Below are positions 15,175 through 22,347 of a stretch of DNA of 29,305 bases, piece by piece (position 1 is the stretch's first letter; each line of letters opens with the position of its first letter). The notes below the pieces were generated by a model, which ran no database searches, had not been told where the DNA came from, and worked only from the letters and a program-made list of their open reading frames with translations. This stretch comes from an uncultured Bacteroides sp. (lineage in GTDB: Bacteria; Bacteroidota; Bacteroidia; Bacteroidales; Bacteroidaceae): contig USSR01000011.1 in the NCBI GenBank assembly GCA_900557355.1, positions 1-29,305 of the forward strand. The letters run 5' to 3'. Position numbers and translations under genes: made by a program.

Positions 15175-18100
15175 TTAATACACATTAAATTCATAGATAC
15201 GCACTGCATTCCCATTTTTGCTTTGTGTCGGTCTAGTTACCAAGAGACGAACATAACGCGCTTCTATCGGCTGCGAAAGATTTCTGGATACTTCGTTACC
15301 TGAGTTACCAAATATTCCGTCTACCGTCTTCCATTCTTCGTTAACAGCATTTTTCACCTGTAGGAAGCAGTCACTTGTAATCCAGGATTGGCTTTCTTGT
15401 CCGGCATTGAGTAATTTCCAGCCGCTGATAGTCTTGTTTTCACCCAGGTCGAAATCCACGTAGTTGGGTAATATACTGGTATCACACCACTTTGTTTCGC
15501 TATTTCCATCCACCATCAGACGGGGGTGTTCACCTTCACGCGTATATCCTGACCAACCCATCACATGGGCTTCTTTCAAGATGTTCTCCTTGGGAACGGT
15601 AGCTTCCTTGATGGTAACTGAACCTTTCACGGCAGTCCTGAATAATTGGGTAGCTACTTCCACTGGTTCCATTGTTTCTTTTACAGCAGTAGCGGCAAAA
15701 AGAACGATCTTTTCGTTTGCAGGCAATATAACTGTAGTGGCACCCTTAGGAATATCTACCCCTATCTTAAACATATAGGTAAATTCATAAGGAAGATCTT
15801 CGGTAGCTCCATGGCGGTGAGTACCTACATAGGCTATTTCAGCTTCTTTCAAATACCCTTCTGTATGATTCGTATGTCCCCATTGACCGATAAATCCGGT
15901 ATAACAAGGGACAAAGGCTTTCTGCTGTGTTTTACCGGTGGTAAAGGTAGCTTCATAATCCGCATCGGTGGCAGCTGCAAGGAAATAAATACGGTTATAT
16001 CCTTTGCCTACAGGAATTTGCAGGGTATCTCCGTTACAAGTCATACCGTTGGCAGCATCTTTCTCACCCAGCTTGAAAGGAATCTGATTCACAGTCAATG
16101 ATTCAGGAAGCAGTTCCGCTGCATAGGAATAGCCGGATTCAAAATTTCCTTCATTACGGAATTCGTTCCATGAAGCACATTTACGGTTATAATTCAACGC
16201 GAGATATTCTGAATCCAATGTGGCAGCCACTGACCCGGAAGGTTTCAACTTGATCTTGAATGTCTTGACAGAATAGGGTTTTAAAGAAACCTGCAAGGTG
16301 TTTCCTGCGAATGAAGCATTACCGATCTTCTTCTCCGTTCCGTCTGCTTCACAAGCAGCGGTTATCTCTCCGGCAAAAGTCAGAGTAGCTTTCTGTTCCT
16401 GCTTACCCTCAGTTTCGTACACACGTACCACATATTCATCAGAACTTTCAGCTTTCTTCAATGCTTTAAGCAGTACATTCCGATTATCAGATGAAGCGAA
16501 AGAGAAAGTTTTGCCTAATGTACCTTTATGACTATCAGTCTGGAAAGCCTTCAGACGCTGATTCAACAATTCTCCTTGCTGAACGGTGTCCGCTTTATCC
16601 AGCTTACCGTCATGACCTATCAAGCTATAAGTAAAGCTATGGAAACCAAAATCCTGACGATTCTGATAAGCATAGTTTCGCTTTGTTTCCGGTGTGTGCA
16701 ATAGCGTGAGACGAATCGTATTGTCATTGGGCTTATCCCATCCGTATTTGCTGTCATTCAATATAGAAACTCCATAACTTTCATTCTTGTCGGTCAGATC
16801 GGCCCAATAATGTGCATATACTTCATAGGCTGTAGGGACATTATTGCCTCTCTGTATGCTGCCGATACCCAAATCATAGGTCGCCTTCTCATTAGAAACG
16901 TTCAGAGGAAACTCTGCTTTCAGCAGGGCGTTGGTACTCTGCCATTCTATTTCGTTATAGAAATCGATACGAGGTGCCTGACTTCCTTCATAAAGCCGGA
17001 TGTATTGGCAGAAAACTGATTCATCATGCTGCTTCTTGATACGGATTGTTTTACGTAGCGGACCGTTTTCCACCAGTGTAACCTCAGCATTCTTATCCGT
17101 AATGGAAATAGGTTCTTTATCTATGGTTTCTTTCAGAATCTCCCAAGCCGGCCAGCTATAAGATTTGTTCTCCGTAAAGAGAGCCAGACGGATAGCCTTT
17201 CCGGGCTTCACAATTTCTTTATCGTTTTTCTTGTCCAGCAAAGAAATGATATCTCCGTTAGCATCCAGCTTCATACTGTATACGGAGTTTTCTACCCGGT
17301 AGTTTTCGCCTTCACGGACCGGTGCAGAGAGCTCTGTAGCCTTTTCACCGGAAGTACGGACATCATATACAGCATAACCTACCGGAGGTACCACAGCATC
17401 AATCAGCAGATTTGCTTTCCCGTTTTGATAAGAAAGCAATTGAGAAGCCACTTTCTTTCCCGCCTCATCAAAAACAGATACGCCTTTGGGAGCGCGCGGC
17501 ATACTGACTTCCACTTCCACCACACTCTTTGCAGAGAAGCCCAACGGATTATAAAGTACTACAGGAATACCTTTTACGCGGGTATCCAGTTGGCTGGCAA
17601 CGCCACGTACCGAGGATGTCAGCACATCTGAGAATTGAGAAAGAGAAATTAATTCATCATTCCATGAGAATTCATAGGCACGGGGAATACTGGTTCCCGT
17701 CAGGTCGTCATGGAACTGATGATATATAAAGCGTTTCCACGCATCAGTCAGGAAAGTACCGGGATAATCTGCAAGATTCAGCCACTCGGCACCTACTGCC
17801 GCACGTTCGGCTGCATCACCCAGAAGTTCGTTCTGGCGGTTATAGAGTTTCATAGCCGCTTGCGAAGTATAACATCCGGTACCATGTACGTCCATCAATA
17901 GTTCACCATCGTACATAGGAAGTTCAGGATGTTCTTTGTAAGGCTGATAATCCTTGAACAACTGGTCGCTCGTAGCACTTATAATTTGCAATGGACCATT
18001 ACCCTTCACGCCTTTCTCTACGGAACGTACGGAACCAATAGTAGGTGAACCGCCGATGTCACCTGTTCCATAATAACGGTAAACAGTTTTCAAAGGGGTA

Positions 18101-18804
18101 GTCTCCGCTAATTCCATCAGCTCTTTATTTTCAGATAAATCTACATCATTCCATCTTTTACCATAGCCGTAACCATGAGCCAGCATGATAGAAGAACCAT
18201 CTATTCCTTTCCACACTCCAATGGTGAAAGGATGTTTACTCTTTCCAAAGAAAGGATGTACACGCCAGTCCAGCTTTTGAGAGGAGAAACCTATCAGACT
18301 ACAATGAGCGGCAATAGTGGGTAAAGTCCAGCCGAAACCGAAACAGTCGGGAAGAAAAATATCGGTACTCTCCACCCCGAATTCCTTCCGGTAGTATTCC
18401 TGACCCAGCATAATGTTACGGATGAAGGATTCGGTGGAAGGAACTAAAGCATCATTGGCATCCCAGCTACTACCGGAAATGTGCCAACGTCCTTCTTTGA
18501 TGTACTCCTTCAACAATTCGTATTCCCGGGGATAAAATTCCTTCATCCAGGCATACTTTACACCTCCTTCAAAATTAAAAATATAATTGGGATATTGCTT
18601 CAGTAGAAGCAGGTTCTGGTTTAATGTGTTCCACACATATTCTTTAATGGTGGTTTGCACATCCCAATTCCATTGGGTATCCAGATGAGCATCAGCCACA
18701 GTATATACTTTTGCCGTTTTCGTAGCAGTAGTCTGGGCTGAAACGACTCCGTTTGTCAGTGCCAGAAAAGCACCACATACCATAAGAGATTGTTTCAAAT
18801 TCAT
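15175..18804 (-). CDS. GH38 alpha-mannosidase with C-terminal F5/8 type C domain
   Basis: A 1209-residue secreted enzyme starting at the ATG of MNLKQSLMVCGAFLALTNGVVSAQ. The frame extends to 18930 but the upstream part lacks a signal peptide and covers the promoter. Signal cleavage is expected after VVSA. The zinc-binding pair AHLD (H40, D42) and the nucleophile Asp153 in LPDCFGFGWTLP are intact, followed by FSSQKLDW and the central YHQFHDDLTGTSIPRAYEFSWND motif of the GH38 domain. Beta-sandwich domains fill residues about 440-1080. Residues about 1105-1209 look like an F5/8 type C (discoidin) carbohydrate-binding domain: RLMVDGNSETKWCDT, YVDFDLGENKTISGWKL, ARYVRLLVTRPT. GH38 enzymes release alpha-1,2/1,3/1,6-linked mannose with retention, fitting periplasmic removal of mannan side chains. 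It is divergently transcribed from GH97. Confidence 0.95.
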   Translation of the reverse strand: MNLKQSLMVCGAFLALTNGVVSAQTTATKTAKVYTVADAHLDTQWNWDVQTTIKEYVWNTLNQNLLLLKQYPNYIFNFEGGVKYAWMKEFYPREYELLKEYIKEGRWHISGSSWDANDALVPSTESFIRNIMLGQEYYRKEFGVESTDIFLPDCFGFGWTLPTIAAHCSLIGFSSQKLDWRVHPFFGKSKHPFTIGVWKGIDGSSIMLAHGYGYGKRWNDVDLSENKELMELAETTPLKTVYRYYGTGDIGGSPTIGSVRSVEKGVKGNGPLQIISATSDQLFKDYQPYKEHPELPMYDGELLMDVHGTGCYTSQAAMKLYNRQNELLGDAAERAAVGAEWLNLADYPGTFLTDAWKRFIYHQFHDDLTGTSIPRAYEFSWNDELISLSQFSDVLTSSVRGVASQLDTRVKGIPVVLYNPLGFSAKSVVEVEVSMPRAPKGVSVFDEAGKKVASQLLSYQNGKANLLIDAVVPPVGYAVYDVRTSGEKATELSAPVREGENYRVENSVYSMKLDANGDIISLLDKKNDKEIVKPGKAIRLALFTENKSYSWPAWEILKETIDKEPISITDKNAEVTLVENGPLRKTIRIKKQHDESVFCQYIRLYEGSQAPRIDFYNEIEWQSTNALLKAEFPLNVSNEKATYDLGIGSIQRGNNVPTAYEVYAHYWADLTDKNESYGVSILNDSKYGWDKPNDNTIRLTLLHTPETKRNYAYQNRQDFGFHSFTYSLIGHDGKLDKADTVQQGELLNQRLKAFQTDSHKGTLGKTFSFASSDNRNVLLKALKKAESSDEYVVRVYETEGKQEQKATLTFAGEITAACEADGTEKKIGNASFAGNTLQVSLKPYSVKTFKIKLKPSGSVAATLDSEYLALNYNRKCASWNEFRNEGNFESGYSYAAELLPESLTVNQIPFKLGEKDAANGMTCNGDTLQIPVGKGYNRIYFLAAATDADYEATFTTGKTQQKAFVPCYTGFIGQWGHTNHTEGYLKEAEIAYVGTHRHGATEDLPYEFTYMFKIGVDIPKGATTVILPANEKIVLFAATAVKETMEPVEVATQLFRTAVKGSVTIKEATVPKENILKEAHVMGWSGYTREGEHPRLMVDGNSETKWCDTSILPNYVDFDLGENKTISGWKLLNAGQESQSWITSDCFLQVKNAVNEEWKTVDGIFGNSGNEVSRNLSQPIEARYVRLLVTRPTQSKNGNAVRIYEFNVY

Positions 18805-18835
18805 AGCATTCGCATTTAATGTTTTTAGTGTGAGG

Positions 18836-18843
18836 TAAAGATA
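18836..18843 (-). promoter_or_regulatory. Probable -7 box for the GH38 gene
   Basis: The minus strand reads TATCTTTA, seven of eight positions of TAnnTTTG, 32 bases upstream of the GH38 start. It lacks a TTTG -33 element and has the putative HTCS operator 20 bases upstream. Confidence 0.5.
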
Positions 18844-18862
18844 GGGCGTCATGAGGTCATCC

Positions 18863-18882
18863 GGTATACGGATATATGACAT
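18863..18882 (-). promoter_or_regulatory. Putative HTCS operator, GH38 gene
   Basis: On the minus strand this reads ATGTC-N8-GTATACC, matching the sites before both GH76 genes with identical internal spacing. The second half begins 26 bases upstream of the -7 box. Confidence 0.55.
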
Positions 18883-18900
18883 TATTGTATATAAAGCCCG

Positions 18901-18932
18901 AATGTCGCAAAAAAAACACATAAATGTCACGA
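18901..18932 (+). repeat. Direct repeat AATGTCRCRA, putative HTCS site for GH97
   Basis: AATGTCGCAA (18901-18910) and AATGTCACGA (18923-18932) are direct repeats 22 bases apart, about two helical turns, a spacing suited to AraC-type dimers. The second copy begins 39 bases before the GH97 -7 box, exactly as AATGTCGCGA does at the GH76-GH125 promoter (9643 against 9682). The GTATAYC half is not recognisable here. Confidence 0.5.
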
Positions 18933-18961
18933 ATACATAAAGGATAATCTACACAACGCAG

Positions 18962-18969
18962 TACTTTTA
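18962..18969 (+). promoter_or_regulatory. Probable -7 box for the GH97 gene
   Basis: TACTTTTA matches seven of eight positions of TAnnTTTG and lies 27 bases upstream of the GH97 start. As with the other enzyme promoters here it has no TTTG -33 element. Confidence 0.45.
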
Positions 18970-18996
18970 CACCGAAACATAAAACAATTATTTACC

Positions 18997-20946
18997 ATGA
19001 AAAAACACCTGTTGTTACTTTGTGCATTTTGTGTATCTTTATATGGCCATAGCCAAAAGATATATAAGTTGTCATCCCCGGATAAGAATATCGGTATATC
19101 CATCAGTCTTTCGGATAAAATCGACTACGACATTACCTACCAGAATGAAACATTACTGGAAAAAGGCAACCTGCAATTGGAAATAGGTAACCTGCAATTG
19201 GGGGCCAACCCCAAACTGCTAAAAGCAACCTCCAAAAGCATTCAGGAAGAATTAACCCCTATTGTACCACTTAAGTATTCAACCGTCTCCAATAATTACA
19301 ATCAGCTCATATTGAAATTCAAGGGAGATTATTCTGTGGAATTCCGTGCCTTTAATGACGGACTTGCCTATCGTTTCATCACCAACAAAAAAGGAATTGT
19401 TGAGGTAAAGAATGAGACATTCCAAGTGCATTTCCCGGATAATTACTTACTCCATACCCAACAACCGGGTAGTTTCAAAACAGCTTATGAAGAAGCCTAT
19501 CAACACATACAAAGCAAAGATTGGAAAGAAACCGACAAGATGGCTTTATTGCCCATCCTGATCGATACACAAAAAGGCTATAAGATCCTGATCAGTGAAT
19601 CGAATCTGACGGACTATCCTGCCCTATTCCTCAAAAGCAATAATAACAATGGAATGTATTCCGTGTTTCCGAAGGTACCGGTGGAATTCGGAGAAGATGG
19701 AGACCGGAGCCTGAAGATTCTCAAAGAAGCGGATTATATAGCCAAGACGAATGGAAAACGTGATTTTCCCTGGCGTTACTTCGTCATCAGCAAGGATGAC
19801 AGGCAACTGATAGAAAATACGATGACCTATAAGCTGGCAGACAAGAATCTACTGGAAGACACATCCTGGATTAAGCCCGGATTAGCCAGTTGGGAATGGT
19901 GGAATGGTGCCACTCCTTACGGTCCGGACGTAAACTTTGTAGCCGGATGTAATCTGAACACCTACAAGTACTTCATCGACTTTGCCTCCCGTTACGGAGT
20001 GCCCTATATCATCATGGACGAAGGCTGGGCAAAATCTACAAAAGATCCGTATACTCCCAACCCGGACGTAGACCTGCATGAACTTATCCGTTATGGCAAA
20101 GAGAAAAATGTAGGCATTGTACTTTGGCTGACATGGCTGGCAGTAGAGAATAACTTCGAGCTTTTTGGAACTTTTGAAAATTGGGGAATAAAAGGCGTCA
20201 AAATCGACTTTATGGATCGGAGTGACCAATGGATGGTTAACTACTATGAAAAAGTGGCTAAGGAAGCCGCAAAACATCATTTATTTGTTGATTTCCATGG
20301 TTCATTCAAACCGGCCGGGTTAGAATATAAGTATCCTAACGTACTGTCGTATGAAGGCGTAAGAGGTATGGAACAAATGGGCGGATGTAAACCGGATAAC
20401 AGTGTTTACCTGCCTTTCATGAGAAATGCAGTGGGTCCGATGGATTATACCCCCGGAGCCATGTTCAGCATGCAACCGGAAGTATATCGTTGCGAACGTC
20501 CTAATTCCGCCAGCATAGGTACACGCGCTTATCAGATGGCCCTGTTCGTCATCTTTGAAAGCGGACTCCAGATGATGGCAGACAATCCGACACTTTATTA
20601 CCGTAACGAAGAATGTACCCGGTTCATTACTCAGGTTCCACAGACTTGGGACGAAACCATCGCACTGGAAGCTAAAGCCGGTGAATACGCCATTGTTGCC
20701 AAACGCAAAGGAGACAAATGGTACATTGGTGGCATGACTAACAACCAGCAGAAAGAAAGAACTTTCGATTTGGACTTCAGCTTCTTAAAAGAAGGAAAAA
20801 CATATCGTATGACTTCTTTTGAAGATGGAATCAATGCCGGCCGTCAGGCTATGGATTATCGCAAAAAAGAACGTACGCTGAAAAAGGGAGAGAAAATCAG
20901 CATACGTCTTGTACGGAATGGCGGTTTCGCTGCTGTTATCGAATAG
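18997..20946 (+). CDS. GH97 enzyme with retaining-type active site, probable alpha-galactosidase
   Basis: A 649-residue protein with a signal peptide ending near LYGHS/QK (residue 19), probably periplasmic. It has the GH97 layout: an N-terminal beta-sandwich (about 20-280), a (beta/alpha)8 barrel (about 290-540) beginning PGLASWEWWNGATPYG, and a C-terminal beta-sandwich. GH97 contains inverting alpha-glucosidases (SusB type) and retaining alpha-galactosidases. Here barrel strand 4 reads GVKIDFMDRSDQ, with Asp404 at the retaining nucleophile position. The next strand reads VDFHGSFKPAG, where SusB carries the catalytic-base glutamate in a HEATRPTG segment. Glu453 in SYEGVRGMEQ is a conserved acidic residue. 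This supports a retaining alpha-galactosidase that would uncap alpha-galactosyl groups on mannan. It overlaps the convergent GH76 gene by 11 bases. Confidence 0.9.
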   Translation: MKKHLLLLCAFCVSLYGHSQKIYKLSSPDKNIGISISLSDKIDYDITYQNETLLEKGNLQLEIGNLQLGANPKLLKATSKSIQEELTPIVPLKYSTVSNNYNQLILKFKGDYSVEFRAFNDGLAYRFITNKKGIVEVKNETFQVHFPDNYLLHTQQPGSFKTAYEEAYQHIQSKDWKETDKMALLPILIDTQKGYKILISESNLTDYPALFLKSNNNNGMYSVFPKVPVEFGEDGDRSLKILKEADYIAKTNGKRDFPWRYFVISKDDRQLIENTMTYKLADKNLLEDTSWIKPGLASWEWWNGATPYGPDVNFVAGCNLNTYKYFIDFASRYGVPYIIMDEGWAKSTKDPYTPNPDVDLHELIRYGKEKNVGIVLWLTWLAVENNFELFGTFENWGIKGVKIDFMDRSDQWMVNYYEKVAKEAAKHHLFVDFHGSFKPAGLEYKYPNVLSYEGVRGMEQMGGCKPDNSVYLPFMRNAVGPMDYTPGAMFSMQPEVYRCERPNSASIGTRAYQMALFVIFESGLQMMADNPTLYYRNEECTRFITQVPQTWDETIALEAKAGEYAIVAKRKGDKWYIGGMTNNQQKERTFDLDFSFLKEGKTYRMTSFEDGINAGRQAMDYRKKERTLKKGEKISIRLVRNGGFAAVIE

Positions 20947-22195
20947 CAGGGAACAAAAGCATCAGCGCCGGTATGCCCGAAGCGGAATAACTGTCAACCA
21001 CTACATCGGTTGACAGTGCTTGGGTATACTCACCGCCACAAATGCCACGTACTTTATCCCTGTTGGACCAACCGGAACAAATATTGCGGTGCAGATATGG
21101 AAGATATTGAGTCTGCCCGCAATCATATACCAACATAGCAATGTACTGAGCAAAAATAGCAGTATAAATACCTTGCTCGATTCCATGCTCAAAAGGTAGT
21201 ATATGTTCCGCAGAAGACATCTCATTGAAAGTATAGTCAGCTGCCAGGAGCGCATGATCCAGATAGCGTTTTTCACCTGTAGCTTTATACAATAAAACGG
21301 AGGCTCCGATAAAAGTAGCCTGATTATAAACATGTGCTTTCCAATTCGGAGCACCCTTACCATGACGGCTATCGGCAACGCGACCCGTTTTCTGATCCAA
21401 CAGATTCTCAACTCCCCATTCATAAACCTCTTTACCCTTCGCCAGATATTGCCTCTTTGACTGGCATTCAGGAATTTGTCCGGTTTGCTCCGGTCTTCCT
21501 TCCGGTACATTGTTATAGAGAGTCAGGGCGGCTACTACAGTGGGAAAATTGATACAGGCCATCTTTCCATCTCCGGGTTTATTGGGATTCGGATTCCGTA
21601 TAGGTTGCCATTGCCAGAACATACCTCCATCCTCTTCATCATAAGATCCTGTGTCTCCTACCTTATCCGAGCCATACCATACCCGCTTAAAACTGGCTTC
21701 TGCCAGTCGAAGATATTCTTCCTCCCCAAATAGCTCATAGGCACGCGACAGAGCAATAGTCCACCACATTATATCATCATAAATGAACCAACCTGTGTTT
21801 TCATTATTATCATCAAAATCAAAATGTGCATAATGTGCTTTGTTTCCAGCAAAAATCTTCTCACAAAGCTTTCTCATCTCTTTAGTTCTCCTTTTATCTT
21901 TCTCCGACTTAGCCAGCTTATATGCATTCATAGCCATTTCCCAATAAATGGGCTGGCACCAGATAGCTGCGGCACCATTACCGCGGTCAACCGCCTGTTC
22001 GAAGGAGGTATCCGTTTTATAGATATATTTGTTTGAATCCAGAAAGGTTTTATTAAATCCGTCATAAGCCATCCAGACTTCTTTCTGAGTATACCCGGAC
22101 GTCTGATCTGTTTTCTTTCTGAAATCCTCTGCCTTGCATATAGCAGTCGATGTCAGCAATAAAATCATTGCCACTCCCAAAGAGACTCTTATCAT
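20936..22195 (-). CDS. GH76 alpha-1,6-mannanase, second copy
   Basis: A 419-residue protein with a signal peptide (cleavage probably near ICKA/ED, residue 22). It lacks a good lipobox, so it is probably soluble and periplasmic, unlike the first GH76. The GH76 aspartate pair is present in WFIYDDIMWWTIALSRAYEL (D140, D141). Other family features are GGMFWQWQPIRNPN, the INFPTVVAALTLY segment, KAHVYNQATFIGASVLLY and a C-terminal SYSASGIPALMLLF. Similarity to the first GH76 is limited by eye to these motifs, so they are not recent duplicates. It would cut shorter mannan fragments inside the periplasm. It diverges from the HTCS gene with a shared 152-base regulatory region and overlaps the convergent GH97 by 11 bases. 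Confidence 0.92.
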   Translation of the reverse strand: MIRVSLGVAMILLLTSTAICKAEDFRKKTDQTSGYTQKEVWMAYDGFNKTFLDSNKYIYKTDTSFEQAVDRGNGAAAIWCQPIYWEMAMNAYKLAKSEKDKRRTKEMRKLCEKIFAGNKAHYAHFDFDDNNENTGWFIYDDIMWWTIALSRAYELFGEEEYLRLAEASFKRVWYGSDKVGDTGSYDEEDGGMFWQWQPIRNPNPNKPGDGKMACINFPTVVAALTLYNNVPEGRPEQTGQIPECQSKRQYLAKGKEVYEWGVENLLDQKTGRVADSRHGKGAPNWKAHVYNQATFIGASVLLYKATGEKRYLDHALLAADYTFNEMSSAEHILPFEHGIEQGIYTAIFAQYIAMLVYDCGQTQYLPYLHRNICSGWSNRDKVRGICGGEYTQALSTDVVVDSYSASGIPALMLLFPAIR

Positions 22196-22236
22196 ATCGA
22201 TCTGTTTTCTAAATTTATAGTACTAATTTTCTGATG

Positions 22237-22244
22237 CAAAATTA
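22237..22244 (-). promoter_or_regulatory. -7 box for the second GH76 gene
   Basis: The minus strand reads TAATTTTG, a full match to TAnnTTTG, 42 bases upstream of the start codon. No TTTG -33 element is present; the putative HTCS operator lies 20 bases further upstream. Confidence 0.6.
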
Positions 22245-22263
22245 AGCGTTCTCCATAAGAAAA

Positions 22264-22283
22264 GATATACAGACTTTGGACAT
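22264..22283 (-). promoter_or_regulatory. Putative HTCS operator, second GH76 gene
   Basis: On the minus strand this reads ATGTC-N8-GTATATC, with the same internal spacing as the sites at 9644-9663 and 18863-18882, and its second half begins 26 bases from the -7 box. It partly overlaps a GGAC-ATAAAA-GTCC inverted repeat (22278-22291) that also faces the HTCS promoter. Confidence 0.6.
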
Positions 22284-22322
22284 AAAAGTCCGACTATAAG
22301 ACAATATCCTGCCATTATTCCT

Positions 22323-22330
22323 TATCTTTG
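22323..22330 (+). promoter_or_regulatory. Bacteroides-type -7 box for the HTCS gene
   Basis: TATCTTTG is a full match to TAnnTTTG. Transcription should begin within about 10 bases downstream, giving a very short leader before ATG 22348 and excluding the GTG at 22330-22332 as start codon. Confidence 0.6.
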
Positions 22331-22347
22331 TGACGTCTAACGAATAT

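Noticed and set aside
15646..16101. 151-codon plus-strand open frame inside GH38
   Set aside because: Antisense shadow of the GH38 gene; no domain and no promoter or ribosome-binding signal.
18805..18930. N-terminal extension of GH38 to 18930
   Set aside because: The extra 42 codons contain the putative promoter and operator and precede an excellent signal peptide starting at 18804.
22330..22347. GTG at 22330 as the HTCS start codon
   Set aside because: The G of this GTG is the last base of a full TAnnTTTG -7 box, so the codon would lie upstream of the expected transcription start; ATG 22348 or 22354 gives a normal signal anchor.
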